Positions 25,648-34,290 of a DNA stretch of 64,000 nt are shown here, one piece after another. The notes below the pieces were generated by a model. It did no database searches. It had not been told where the DNA came from and worked only from the letters and a program-made list of their open reading frames with translations. How positions within the stretch are numbered: position 1 is the first letter of the stretch; the number at the start of each line of letters is the position of its first letter. This stretch comes from Microvirga sp. VF16 (GTDB taxonomy: Bacteria; Pseudomonadota; Alphaproteobacteria; Rhizobiales; Beijerinckiaceae): positions 4,437,501 to 4,501,500 of the forward strand of contig NZ_CP069354.1 in NCBI RefSeq assembly GCF_016864375.1, in the 5' to 3' direction. A program made the position numbers and the translations under genes.

Positions 25648-26712
25648 TTACTTGAACTGGTCTTCCTTGTAGTAGCCGCTGCCGACCAGAACTTCCTTCC
25701 AGTTCGAGGCATCGACGCTGACCGGCTTCAGCAGGTAGGACGGAACGGTCTTCACACCGTTCTCGTAGGTCTTGGTGTCGTTGACTTCCGGCTGCTTGCC
25801 GGAGAGCACGGCGTCGACCATGTTGACCGTCACCTTGGCAAGCTCGCGAGTATCCTTGAACACCGTCGAGGTCTGCTCCTTGGCCAGGATCGACTTGATC
25901 GAGGGCACTTCCGCATCCTGGCCGGTGATAACCGGCATCGGCTGCTTCGGCGTGCCGTAGCCCACGCCTTTGAGCGAGGAGATGATGCCGATGCTCAGGC
26001 CGTCATAAGGCGAGAGAACCGCGTCGACACGCTTGTCGGTGTAGAAGGCGGAGAGCAGGTTATCCATGCGGGCCTGGGCGACAGCGCCATCCCAGCGCAG
26101 GGTCGAGACCTTGTCCATGCCGGTCTGGCCGCTGGCAACCTTGAGCTTGCCGCTCTTGATGTAGGGGTCGAGCACGGACATGGCGCCGTTGTAGAAGAAG
26201 AAGGCGTTGTTATCGTCGGGCGAGCCGCCGAACAGCTCGATGTTGAACGGGCCCTTGCCCTCCTTCAGGCCGAGCGCCTTCTCGATATAGCCGCCCTGGA
26301 GCACGCCGACCTGGAAGTTGTCGAAGGTCGCGTAATAGTCGACGTTCTTGGAATTGCGGATCAGGCGATCATAGGCGATGACCTTGATGCCCTTGTCGGC
26401 AGCCTGCTGAAGGGCATCGGAAAGCGTCGTACCATCGATGGCCGCGATGACGAGAACCTTGGAGCCCTTCGTGATCATGTTCTCAACCTGTGAGAGCTGG
26501 TTCGGTATGTCGTCTTCCGCATATTGCAGGTCGACGTTGTAGCCCTTCTCTTTGAGCACCTTGACCATGTTGTTGCCGTCGTCGATCCAGCGCGCGGACG
26601 ACTTCGTCGGCATGGCCACGCCGACCGTGCCTTTATCCTGCGCCTGGGCGGCGCCGAGCATGCCGAAGGCTCCAAGAGCCACGGCCGCCAATGTGGTCGT
26701 GTATGTCTTCAA
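25648..26712 (-). CDS. chvE: ChvE-type periplasmic sugar-binding protein
   Basis: Periplasmic aldose-binding protein, 354 residues, very like Agrobacterium ChvE, which binds galactose, glucose, arabinose, xylose and related sugars and feeds GguAB. Strong signatures are GVAMPTKSSARWIDDGNNMV, FNIELFGGSPDDNNAFFFYN, VLSPYDGLSIGIISSLKGVG and the end of the protein (GSGYYKEDQFK). The start is taken as TTG at 26712: it sits seven bases after GGGAG and opens a normal signal peptide cleaved after AQA. An ATG thirteen codons upstream would place the ribosome site inside the coding region. It is the first gene of chvE-gguA-gguB. Confidence 0.95.
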   Translation of the reverse strand: MKTYTTTLAAVALGAFGMLGAAQAQDKGTVGVAMPTKSSARWIDDGNNMVKVLKEKGYNVDLQYAEDDIPNQLSQVENMITKGSKVLVIAAIDGTTLSDALQQAADKGIKVIAYDRLIRNSKNVDYYATFDNFQVGVLQGGYIEKALGLKEGKGPFNIELFGGSPDDNNAFFFYNGAMSVLDPYIKSGKLKVASGQTGMDKVSTLRWDGAVAQARMDNLLSAFYTDKRVDAVLSPYDGLSIGIISSLKGVGYGTPKQPMPVITGQDAEVPSIKSILAKEQTSTVFKDTRELAKVTVNMVDAVLSGKQPEVNDTKTYENGVKTVPSYLLKPVSVDASNWKEVLVGSGYYKEDQFK

Positions 26713-26920
26713 GGTCGTTCTCCCTCTCGTCCATGCCCGGAACGACATCATTGTGCCCGGCGCATATTCAGCGTTCTTCGCTTTAGGGCTCCAGGTCGGC
26801 TTGGGCTTTCGATGCTGGCCAGCTGCCGCTTTTGACCCCTATGATGAGCGGGGTTGCCCTGTGGGACAGCCCTACTCCCCTCTCACAGGCTGAGTGTTAG
26901 ACCTCTCATGCCAGCCAATA

Positions 26921-26943
26921 AATCATACTATAATACTATTTTT
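26921..26943. promoter_or_regulatory. Candidate GntR operator in the chvE promoter region
   Basis: AT-rich segment containing TCATACTATAATACTATT, with an internal TACTATAATACTAT repeat. Fourteen of 18 bases match the reverse strand of a segment at 32421-32438 in the ytfQ/dehydratase promoter region. The shared pattern is TCATA-N2-ATA-N-TACTA-N-T. By position it could be an operator for the GntR protein encoded between the two systems. Confidence 0.4.
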
Positions 26944-27008
26944 GCACAACAGAACTCCCAGCGAGCCCTGCTATCCCGAATCCTTCGGGAAACCCGGCAA
27001 CGACCGAA

Positions 27009-27779
27009 CTACTCGACGCCCGAAAAGGCATGAATCTGGACCGTCGCCAGCGAACTTTCCACATGCTTGATCTGGACCCGCTCCGCCGCCTGCAGGATCA
27101 GCTCGGACATGGCATCGCTTGCGGCGGTGGGATTGCGCTGCTCGATGGCATCGAACACCGCTTGATGCTGCCGCATGACCTCCCTGAAGCGGTCGTCGCT
27201 GGAAACCGGGGAACTGATCGTGAAGGACGTGGCGAGCGCCGCGCCGATGACGGAGCCGATCGATTGCAGGAAGGGATTGCCGGAGGCTTCCAGGATGGCC
27301 TGATGGAAGGCGAGATCCGCCTTGGTGAAGCCTTGGCGGCTGGTCTCGCACTGATACATGGCCTGCAGCGCCCTGTGCATCTCCTTGAGCTGCTCCGGCG
27401 TGCGACGCACCGCGGCGGTGGAACAGGCCAGGGGCTCCAGCATCTGCCGGATCTCGAACAGCCATCCGAGGAAGCGGGCATCGACCCCGATCTCGAGATG
27501 CCACTCGAGAATGTCGGCATCGAACATGTTCCAGTTGTTGCGGTCGAGAACCTTGGTGCCGACCTTCGTCTTGGATTCGATCAACCCCTTCGCCGCCAGG
27601 GTTTTCATGGCTTCCCTCAAGGCAGTCCGAGAAACCCCAAAAAGCTCCATCAGCTCTGCGTCACCCGGCAGGGTGCTGCCGACGGGAAAGCGACCCTGCA
27701 TGATGTCATGGCCGATCCCATGGGCGACGAGATCATGGGCTGATCGCGCTCTCGAAGGCCGCTGGACACCGTTCAACAT
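27009..27779 (-). CDS. GntR family (FadR/FCD type) sugar-operon regulator
   Basis: A 256-residue repressor-type regulator. The N-terminal winged helix (about 15-75) has the recognition region LMELFGVSRTALREAMKTLAAKGL. The C-terminal FCD effector domain (about 95-235) shows the metal/ligand residues Asp and His in ADLAFHQAILEASGN and a later MRQHQAVFDAI. The start is ATG 27779; a TTG two codons earlier is possible. It follows yjfF after 20 bases, so it is the last gene of ytfQ-ytfR-ytfT-yjfF-gntR and probably regulates that operon, the divergent dehydratase genes and perhaps chvE-gguAB, with a sugar or sugar acid as effector. Confidence 0.9.
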   Translation of the reverse strand: MLNGVQRPSRARSAHDLVAHGIGHDIMQGRFPVGSTLPGDAELMELFGVSRTALREAMKTLAAKGLIESKTKVGTKVLDRNNWNMFDADILEWHLEIGVDARFLGWLFEIRQMLEPLACSTAAVRRTPEQLKEMHRALQAMYQCETSRQGFTKADLAFHQAILEASGNPFLQSIGSVIGAALATSFTISSPVSSDDRFREVMRQHQAVFDAIEQRNPTAASDAMSELILQAAERVQIKHVESSLATVQIHAFSGVE

Positions 27780-27799
27780 CGTCAACCTGCTTTCCTACT

Positions 27800-28759
27800 C
27801 TACCTTGTTCGAAGGGATGCCGCCGAAAGCCCCCGCTGCAGCACGATGAATGCGAACAGCAGGGCGCCGATGGCGATCTTGGTCCACCAGGAACTCAAGG
27901 TTCCCTCGAACGTGATGTATGTCTGGATCAATCCCTGAATGAGCACGCCAACAAGCGTGCCGATGATCGTCCCATAACCTCCCGTCAGCAGTGTACCACC
28001 GATGACAACCGCTGCGATGGTGTCGAGCTCGACCCCGGTCGCAGCCAGTGAATAGCCAGCGGAGGTATAAAAGGAAAAAACGATTCCGGCCAAGGCGGCA
28101 AGGAAACTCGACAGCATGTAGATGCGGATGGTGGTCTTCCCTACCGGCACGCCCATCAGCTCCGCTGAGGTCCGGTTGCCTCCCAACGCGTAGACGTTGG
28201 CGCCGAACCGGGTGAAATGCGCCAGGACGATGCCGATCGCAAAGGTGAGCAGCATGATCATGGCGATGACGGTCAACCGCCCGCCGCCCGGCAGCCGAAA
28301 GGCGATATCGGTGATCTGGCCATAGGCGGGAGCGTTGATCGGGATCGAATCCGTGGTGAGCACGAAGCACAGGCCGCGTGCCAGGAACATGCCCGCCAGC
28401 GTCACGATGAAGGCCGGAATCTGGAAAGTGTGGATCAGGAATCCCATACCGGCCCCGAACAGCGCGGCGATCCCCAGGATGAGAACGAAGGCGAGATAGG
28501 GATTGAGGCCGTATTTCTCGATGGTGACGGCGAGGAACACGCCGGTGAACGCGATGACAGAGCCGACCGAGAGATCGATGCCACCGGACAGGATCACGAA
28601 GGTCATGCCGACCGCCACGATGCCCAGGAAGGCATTGTCGGTCAAAAGATTGCCGATCACGCGGGTCGAAGCGAAGCTCGGAAACTGCGCGAGGCAGATC
28701 AGGTAGCCGACGACGAAGACGGCAAGCGTGATGAGAACCGGAAGATGGCGCCTGATCAT
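27800..28759 (-). CDS. yjfF: Sugar ABC transporter permease YjfF-like
   Basis: CUT2 permease, 319 residues, about eight to ten membrane segments, with the loop VGMTFVILSGGIDLSVGSVIAF at about 52 and the cytoplasmic signature VYALGGNRTSAELMGVPVG near 205. The ATG at 28759 overlaps the ytfT stop by four bases (ATGA). The same frame stays open upstream to 29764, but that part is the out-of-frame shadow of ytfT. It pairs with YtfT as a heterodimeric permease, as in the E. coli YtfQRT-YjfF galactofuranose importer. Confidence 0.92.
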   Translation of the reverse strand: MIRRHLPVLITLAVFVVGYLICLAQFPSFASTRVIGNLLTDNAFLGIVAVGMTFVILSGGIDLSVGSVIAFTGVFLAVTIEKYGLNPYLAFVLILGIAALFGAGMGFLIHTFQIPAFIVTLAGMFLARGLCFVLTTDSIPINAPAYGQITDIAFRLPGGGRLTVIAMIMLLTFAIGIVLAHFTRFGANVYALGGNRTSAELMGVPVGKTTIRIYMLSSFLAALAGIVFSFYTSAGYSLAATGVELDTIAAVVIGGTLLTGGYGTIIGTLVGVLIQGLIQTYITFEGTLSSWWTKIAIGALLFAFIVLQRGLSAASLRTR

Positions 28760-29760
28760 GCTCTTGCCTTCCACACGGAACGGACGGCCGACAGAACGGG
28801 TGACTGGGCGAGAAGAACGGCGAGCACCACGATGGCTTTCACGATGAGGTTGTATTCCGGCGGGTAGCCGCTCAGCAGAATGCCCGTGTTCATCGCCTGG
28901 ATGATCAAGGCTCCGACGACGGAGAGGCCGAGGCTGAAGCGGCCACCGAACAGGGACGTGCCGCCGATCACCACGGCCAGGATCGCATCGAGTTCGAGCC
29001 AGAGTCCGGCATTGTTGGCATCGGCGCCGCGGATATCCGCCGTCACGATCAGCCCGGCAATCGCCGCGCACAGGCCGCACCACATGTAGACCGCGATGGT
29101 CACGACCTTGGTGCCGATCCCGGCATAGGCGCTCGAACGGACATTGGCGCCAATGGACTCGATGAAGAGACCTAGGGCCGTGTACCGCACGATGAAGTGC
29201 GTGATGATCAGCATCACGATGGCGATCACGACCGGCATCGGCAGCATCAGAAAGGAGCCGCCACCGATGGCGGCAAAACCCTCGCTCACAAAGGTGATGA
29301 TCTGCCCCTCCGTGATCAGCTGCGCGAAACCGCGCCCGGCCACCATCAGGATCAGGGTTGCCACGAAGGGCTGAATTTCGAGCACGGCGACGAGGAAGCC
29401 ATTCCATAAGCCGCAGGCGAGGCCGATGCCTGCGGCAGCGGCCAGGGCGACGGGAAGCGGATAGCCCTGTGCCGTCAATGTCGCGGCCATCGCGCCCGCA
29501 ATCGCCATGACGGCGCCGACGGAGAGATCGATGCCGCGGGTCGCGATGACGAGGGTCATCCCCAAGGCCAGGATGGCAACCGGCGCGCCGCGGTTCAGCA
29601 CGTCGATGAGACTGCCGAAGAGGCGGCCATCCTGCAGGCGCAGGGCGAAGAAGTCGCGGAAGACGAGCCAGTTGACGAGAAAGACGAGAAGGAGCGCCGC
29701 AACCTGCGGCAGCCCCTTGGGAAGGGTGCGGGGAGAACTGGCCTGAATCATGCCGCTCAT
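28756..29760 (-). CDS. ytfT: Sugar ABC transporter permease YtfT-like
   Basis: CUT2 permease of 334 residues with about nine membrane segments. The conserved loop LALGMTLVIATRGIDLSVGA lies at about 62, and the C-terminal half contains LELDAILAVVIGGTSLFGGR. The start codon follows the ytfR stop with no gap (TGA ATG). Together with YjfF it should form the membrane channel for the sugar delivered by YtfQ. Confidence 0.92.
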   Translation of the reverse strand: MSGMIQASSPRTLPKGLPQVAALLLVFLVNWLVFRDFFALRLQDGRLFGSLIDVLNRGAPVAILALGMTLVIATRGIDLSVGAVMAIAGAMAATLTAQGYPLPVALAAAAGIGLACGLWNGFLVAVLEIQPFVATLILMVAGRGFAQLITEGQIITFVSEGFAAIGGGSFLMLPMPVVIAIVMLIITHFIVRYTALGLFIESIGANVRSSAYAGIGTKVVTIAVYMWCGLCAAIAGLIVTADIRGADANNAGLWLELDAILAVVIGGTSLFGGRFSLGLSVVGALIIQAMNTGILLSGYPPEYNLIVKAIVVLAVLLAQSPVLSAVRSVWKARA

Positions 29761-31269
29761 TCAATGGCCTGCGATAGTTGTCATGATGGTATCGGCGCTC
29801 ACCTCGGATCCGGACAATTCGCGCACATGCCGCCGGTCGCGCAGGACCACGACCCGGTCACTGTAGGACGAAATCTCCTCCAGCTCAGACGAGATGACGA
29901 GAAGGGCAAGTCCGTCCTCGCACAGCCGTTCGATCAGACGGATGATCTCCGCATGGGCGCCGACATCGATTCCGCGCGTCGGCTCATCCAGGATGAGGAA
30001 GCGAGGCTCGGTGGCAAGCCAGCGGGCAAGCAGCGCCTTCTGCTGATTGCCGCCGGAGAGAAGACCGATGGGCTTCTCCGCATCCGGCGTGCGGATGTCG
30101 AGAAGCTTGATGAAGCGGTCGGCGATCTCTTCCTGCCTGCGCCTCGGGATCAGGCGCAACCACCCGCGCTGCGCCTGGAGAGCCAGGATGATGTTCTCGC
30201 GAACCGATAGCTCCGCCACAATGCCTTCCGTCTTGCGATCTTCCGGCGTGAATCCGAACCGCAGGCGGGCCGCATCGCGCGGCGTGGCGATGCGCACGGG
30301 CTTGCCGTCGACGAAGGCCTGACCGCTGTCGGCGCGCTCGATGCCGAAGACCAGTTTGGCGGTTTCCGTCCGACCGGAGCCGAGGAGGCCGGCAAGGCCC
30401 ACGACCTCGCCGGGGCGCACCGCCAGATCGAACGGCTCCATGAGACGGCGCTTGCCGTAATCCTTGAATGCGACAAGCGGCTCGCCCGTGACGGCGCTAC
30501 GCTGGTTGCGATGCAGAGCTTCCGCGGCGAGCTCGCGCCCCAGCATCATGGAGACGAGCTCGATTCGCGGCAGTTCCGCGATGGGACGGGAGCCCACGAG
30601 GCGCCCGTTACGCAGGACAGTGATCCGGTCACAGACCGCGTAAACCTGATCGAGGAAATGCGTGACGAATACGATGCCGATGCCGCGGCTCTTGAGATCC
30701 CTCAGGATCTTGAAAAGGGTTCCGACCTCATGCGCGTCGAGACTTGCCGTCGGTTCGTCGAGGATCAGCACCTTGGCCGAGAGATCGACCGCACGCGCGA
30801 TGGCGACGATCTGCTGAACGGCCACCGAATAGGTGCTCAAGGGATTGGCGACATCGATGTCGAGACCATAGCCTGCCAGAAGCTCTTCGGAGAGCCGCCG
30901 CATCTCCCCAGTGCGCACGAGGCCGAAACGGTGCGGCTGACGCCCGATGAAGAGATTTTCCGCCACCGACAGGTTCGGCAGCAGATTGACTTCCTGATAG
31001 ACTGTTCCGATGCCAAGCGAGAGCGCGTCCGCAGGATCCCGTGCCGCGATCTCCTGTCCATCGAGGCGAATGGTGCCGGCATCGCGCTTGAAGACGCCGG
31101 TCAGTACCTTGATCAATGTCGACTTGCCGGCACCGTTCTCACCGAGCAACCCGTGGATTTCGCCCGCATGCAGCGTGAAGTCCACATGGTCGAGCGCCTG
31201 CACGCCCGGGAACCCCTTCGTGAGACCTCGGATCTCAAGGAGCTGAGGCTGCTCTGTCAATGGTGGCAT
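29761..31269 (-). CDS. ytfR: Sugar ABC transporter ATP-binding protein YtfR-like
   Basis: Double-domain CUT2 ATPase, 502 residues. Domain 1 has Walker A GENGAGKST at about 43 and Walker B VLILDEPTASLD. Domain 2 has the signature LLSGGNQQKALLARWL and Walker B FLILDEPTRGID. ATG 31269 is preferred (GAGGA six bases upstream); the codon before it is an in-frame GTG. It belongs to the ytf operon. Two stem-loops and a dispersed palindrome separate it from ytfQ, suggesting differential expression of the binding protein. Confidence 0.93.
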   Translation of the reverse strand: MPPLTEQPQLLEIRGLTKGFPGVQALDHVDFTLHAGEIHGLLGENGAGKSTLIKVLTGVFKRDAGTIRLDGQEIAARDPADALSLGIGTVYQEVNLLPNLSVAENLFIGRQPHRFGLVRTGEMRRLSEELLAGYGLDIDVANPLSTYSVAVQQIVAIARAVDLSAKVLILDEPTASLDAHEVGTLFKILRDLKSRGIGIVFVTHFLDQVYAVCDRITVLRNGRLVGSRPIAELPRIELVSMMLGRELAAEALHRNQRSAVTGEPLVAFKDYGKRRLMEPFDLAVRPGEVVGLAGLLGSGRTETAKLVFGIERADSGQAFVDGKPVRIATPRDAARLRFGFTPEDRKTEGIVAELSVRENIILALQAQRGWLRLIPRRRQEEIADRFIKLLDIRTPDAEKPIGLLSGGNQQKALLARWLATEPRFLILDEPTRGIDVGAHAEIIRLIERLCEDGLALLVISSELEEISSYSDRVVVLRDRRHVRELSGSEVSADTIMTTIAGH

Positions 31270-31289
31270 CACGTCCTCACCGGCCCCTA

Positions 31290-31340
31290 GAGCATCGGAC
31301 CCAAAAGTGGATTTGCACTTTTGGGATCGATCCGATGCTC
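31290..31340. repeat. Dispersed palindromic repeat between ytfR and ytfQ
   Basis: Nested inverted repeats GAGCATCGGA (31290-31299)/TCCGATGCTC (31331-31340) and CAAAAGTG (31302-31309)/CACTTTTG (31316-31323). Same class as the element near 11800. Confidence 0.75.
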
Positions 31341-31355
31341 AATCCCTCAAGCGAA

Positions 31356-31381
31356 GCAGCAGGCGATCGCCCGCCTGCTGC
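31356..31381 (-). promoter_or_regulatory. Hairpin just after ytfQ
   Basis: Perfect 10-bp inverted repeat GCAGCAGGCG/CGCCTGCTGC with a 6-nt loop. No T-run follows on the minus strand, so it is more likely an mRNA stabiliser or attenuator than a full terminator. Confidence 0.6.
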
Positions 31382-31399
31382 TCTGATCATTCGACGATA

Positions 31400-32362
31400 T
31401 TAGTAGAGGTCCTTGCGCTTGTCGTACTCGGCCTTTGCCGTCTCGGGCGTATAGACCTTGGACTCCGTCTGGATCCACTTCTTCGGCGCCGTGCCATCCT
31501 TCTTGAAGGCCATGAGCGCGTCGAGTGCCGGGCCTGCCATGTTTGGTGTCAGCTCGACTGTGACATTCGCTTCACCATCGGCCATGGCCTTGAAGATATC
31601 CGGCACGGCATCGATAGAAACGACCTTGATGTCCTTGCCGGGCTTGAGGCCTGCTTCCTTGATGGCCTGAATGGCGCCGATCGCCATGTCGTCGTTATGG
31701 GCATAGACGGCACAGATATTCTTGCCGCCACCCTCGGCCTTGATGAAGCTTTCCATCACTTCCTTACCCTTGGTGCGGGTGAAGTCGCCGGACTGGGTAC
31801 GGATGATCTTCATGCCGGGATTGGCGGCAACGACCTGATCGAAGCCCTTCTTGCGGTTGATCGCCGGGCTCGAGCCGACCGTGCCCTGCAGCTCGACCAC
31901 ATTGCACTTGCCGCCCGTTTCCTTGGCCAGCCACTCGGCGGCAACCTTGCCCTCATAGACGGTGTCGGAGGTCACGGCCGTGAGGTAGAGAGACTCGTCC
32001 TTCGTATCGATGGAGCGGTCGAGCAGCACGACCGGAATCTTGGCGTCCTTGGCTTCCTTCAGGACCGCATCCCAGCCCGTCGACACGACAGGCGCGATGA
32101 AGATGGCATCCACGCCCTGTGCGATGAAGGAGCGAACGGCGCGGATCTGGTTTTCCTGCTTCTGCTGAGCGTCGGAGATCTTCAGGTCGACGCCACGCTT
32201 CTCGGCTTCGATCTTCGAGACCTTCGTCTCGGCGGCCCGCCAGCCGGATTCCGATCCGACCTGCGAAAATCCGATGGTCATTTTGGTCTGGGCATAGGTG
32301 ACGCCTGAGGACAGCATCAGCGTGGCCATGCCGATTGTCGTCAGAAGGTAGCGGGCTTTCAT
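31400..32362 (-). CDS. ytfQ: Periplasmic sugar-binding protein YtfQ-like
   Basis: Substrate-binding protein of 320 residues, close to E. coli YtfQ, which binds galactofuranose and some pyranoses. The signal peptide ends at about residue 24 (TYA|QTKM). YtfQ-type features are IGFSQVGSESGWRAAET, FIAPVVSTGWDAVLKEAK, DRSIDTKDESLY and VYAHNDDMAIGAIQAIKEAG. The ATG at 32362 has GGGAG seven bases upstream; the ATG at 32368 would sit directly on that site. It is the first gene of the operon, divergent from the sugar-acid dehydratase. The true ligand may be arabinose or galactose-like, given the neighbouring catabolic genes. Confidence 0.93.
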   Translation of the reverse strand: MKARYLLTTIGMATLMLSSGVTYAQTKMTIGFSQVGSESGWRAAETKVSKIEAEKRGVDLKISDAQQKQENQIRAVRSFIAQGVDAIFIAPVVSTGWDAVLKEAKDAKIPVVLLDRSIDTKDESLYLTAVTSDTVYEGKVAAEWLAKETGGKCNVVELQGTVGSSPAINRKKGFDQVVAANPGMKIIRTQSGDFTRTKGKEVMESFIKAEGGGKNICAVYAHNDDMAIGAIQAIKEAGLKPGKDIKVVSIDAVPDIFKAMADGEANVTVELTPNMAGPALDALMAFKKDGTAPKKWIQTESKVYTPETAKAEYDKRKDLY

Positions 32363-32417
32363 GGACATTCTCCCTAAATTTGTCGTTGCTCTTCGACTTT
32401 AGCAGCCTTATCAGCTG

Positions 32418-32441
32418 TCTATTAGTACTATTATATGAATC
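32418..32441. promoter_or_regulatory. Candidate GntR operator in the ytfQ/dehydratase divergent promoter
   Basis: AT-rich ATTAGTACTATTATATGAAT lies between the two divergent genes. It contains TAGTACTA, which fits the FadR-subfamily operator form TnGTACnA, and on the reverse strand it shares 14 of 18 bases with the segment upstream of chvE. Confidence 0.45.
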
Positions 32442-32524
32442 AAATTGAGCGCCTATTCAACCAAAGTCGTGGACTTAAACCCTCGCTCGGCGAGGCGATG
32501 CAAAGTTTCAAAGGCACCGAGAGA

Positions 32525-34258
32525 ATGACCGAAGACAAGAAACGCCAGCTGCGCAGCCAAGCCTGGTTCGGCCGTCAGGATAAAATGGGCTTCTATTACC
32601 GCTCCTTCCTGAAGAACAGCGGCTTCCCACAGGATCAGTTCGAAGGCCGACCGGTGATCGGCATCTGCAACACCTGGTCCGAGCTCACCCCCTGCAACGC
32701 GCATTTTCGCACCATTGCCGAGCATGTGAAATACGGCGTGCTGGATGCCGGCGGCTTCCCACTCGAATTTCCGGTCTCTTCCCTCGGCGAGGTGACCATG
32801 CGGCCAACCGCCATGCTGTTCCGCAATCTGGCAGCCATGGACGTGGAGGAAGCGATTCGCGCCCATCCTCTCGATGGCGTCGTCCTTCTCATGGGCTGCG
32901 ACAAGACCACCCCTGCCCTGCTGATGGGCGCGGCCTCGGCGGATCTGCCCACCATCGGCGTCTCGGGCGGCCCGCAGCTGCGCGGCGTCTATCGCGGCAA
33001 GTATATCGGCTCCGGCACCAACATCATTTCCATGAGCGAGCAGCTGCGCGCCGGGGAAGTGACGTTGCAGGAATTTCATGAGGCGGAAGGCGGCATGAAC
33101 CGCTCCGCCGGTCACTGCATGACCATGGGCACCGGCTCCACCATGGCCTCCATGGTCGAGGCGCTCGGCGTCGGCCTACCGGAAAATGCTGCGATTCCCG
33201 CCGCCGATGCGCGGCGCAACCATCTCGCCCGCATGGCCGGGCGGCGCATCGTCGAGATGGTGAACGAGGACCTCGTGCTGTCGAAGGTGATGACACGTCA
33301 AGCCTTCGAGAACGCGATCCGGACGCTGGCCGCCATCGGCGGCTCGACCAACGCGGTCGTGCATCTTCTCGCCATCGCGGGACGCGTCGGCATCGATCTC
33401 ACCCTCGACGATTTCGACAGGCTCGGCCGCGAGATCCACTGCCTCGTCGATCTCATGCCCTCCGGCCGCTTCCTCATGGAAGATTTCTATTATGCCGGCG
33501 GCCTGCCGGTCGTGCTGCGCACGCTTGGCGAGCGCGGCCTCCTGCACAAGGACGCGCTCACCGTCAACGGCAAGCCGATCTGGGAGAACGTGAAGGACGC
33601 GCCGTGCTGGAACCGCGAGGTGATCACCACCTTCGAGGAGCCTTTCAAGCCGGAAGCCGGCATCGCGATCCTGAAAGGAAATCTCGCCCCCAATGGCGCG
33701 GTGATCAAGCCGTCCGCCGCTTCCCCTGAGCTGATGCAGCACACGGGCCGCGCGGTCGTGTTCGAGACCATCGAGGAGCTGCACCACCGCATCGACGATG
33801 ACGATCTCGACATCGACGAGACCTGCATCATGGTGCTGAAGAACTGCGGCCCGAAGGGCTATCCGGGCATGGCGGAGGTCGGCAACATGCCGTTGCCGCA
33901 GAAGCTGCTCAAGAAAGGTGTCCGCGACATGATCCGCATCTCGGATGCGCGCATGTCCGGCACGGCCTATGGCACGGTGGTGCTGCACGTGGCCCCTGAG
34001 GCTGCGGCCGGCGGCCCCCTCGCCTTGGTACAGAATGGCGATCTGATTACCCTCGACGTAGCGGCGCGCAGCCTGCATCTTCACGTCGAGGCCGAGGAGA
34101 TGGAGCGCCGGCGCGCCGCCTGGGTGCCGCCCGCCCCGCATGCGGATCGCGGCTGGGCCAAGCTCTATATCGACCATGTTCTACAGGCCGACAAAGGTGT
34201 CGATCTGGACTTTCTCGTCGGACGGACTGGATCGCCCGTCCCGCGCGACAACCACTGA
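32525..34258 (+). CDS. Sugar-acid dehydratase, IlvD/Edd family (probable L-arabinonate dehydratase)
   Basis: Iron-sulfur dehydratase of 577 residues that removes water from an aldonic acid to give the 2-keto-3-deoxy acid. The three cluster cysteines are in ICNTWSELTPCN, MGCDKTTPALLMG and HCMTMGTGST, and the Mg/Lys site is in GCDK. The C-terminal region GPKGYPGMAEVGNMPLP and RISDARMSGTAYGTVVLH is very close to the Rhizobium L-arabinonate dehydratase as I remember it. Substrates in this subfamily also include D-fuconate and D-galactonate, so the acid is not certain. ATG 32525 gives the usual N-terminus; an upstream ATG (32435) overlaps the promoter. It forms an operon with the next gene. Confidence 0.9.
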   Translation: MTEDKKRQLRSQAWFGRQDKMGFYYRSFLKNSGFPQDQFEGRPVIGICNTWSELTPCNAHFRTIAEHVKYGVLDAGGFPLEFPVSSLGEVTMRPTAMLFRNLAAMDVEEAIRAHPLDGVVLLMGCDKTTPALLMGAASADLPTIGVSGGPQLRGVYRGKYIGSGTNIISMSEQLRAGEVTLQEFHEAEGGMNRSAGHCMTMGTGSTMASMVEALGVGLPENAAIPAADARRNHLARMAGRRIVEMVNEDLVLSKVMTRQAFENAIRTLAAIGGSTNAVVHLLAIAGRVGIDLTLDDFDRLGREIHCLVDLMPSGRFLMEDFYYAGGLPVVLRTLGERGLLHKDALTVNGKPIWENVKDAPCWNREVITTFEEPFKPEAGIAILKGNLAPNGAVIKPSAASPELMQHTGRAVVFETIEELHHRIDDDDLDIDETCIMVLKNCGPKGYPGMAEVGNMPLPQKLLKKGVRDMIRISDARMSGTAYGTVVLHVAPEAAAGGPLALVQNGDLITLDVAARSLHLHVEAEEMERRRAAWVPPAPHADRGWAKLYIDHVLQADKGVDLDFLVGRTGSPVPRDNH

Positions 34259-34290
34259 ACACGACATCTTGAACCTTGAAGGGAGAAACC

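Noticed and set aside
28760..29764. N-terminal 330-codon extension of the yjfF frame
   Set aside because: This part reads ytfT out of frame. The true yjfF start at 28759 overlaps the ytfT stop by ATGA and gives the normal permease N-terminus.
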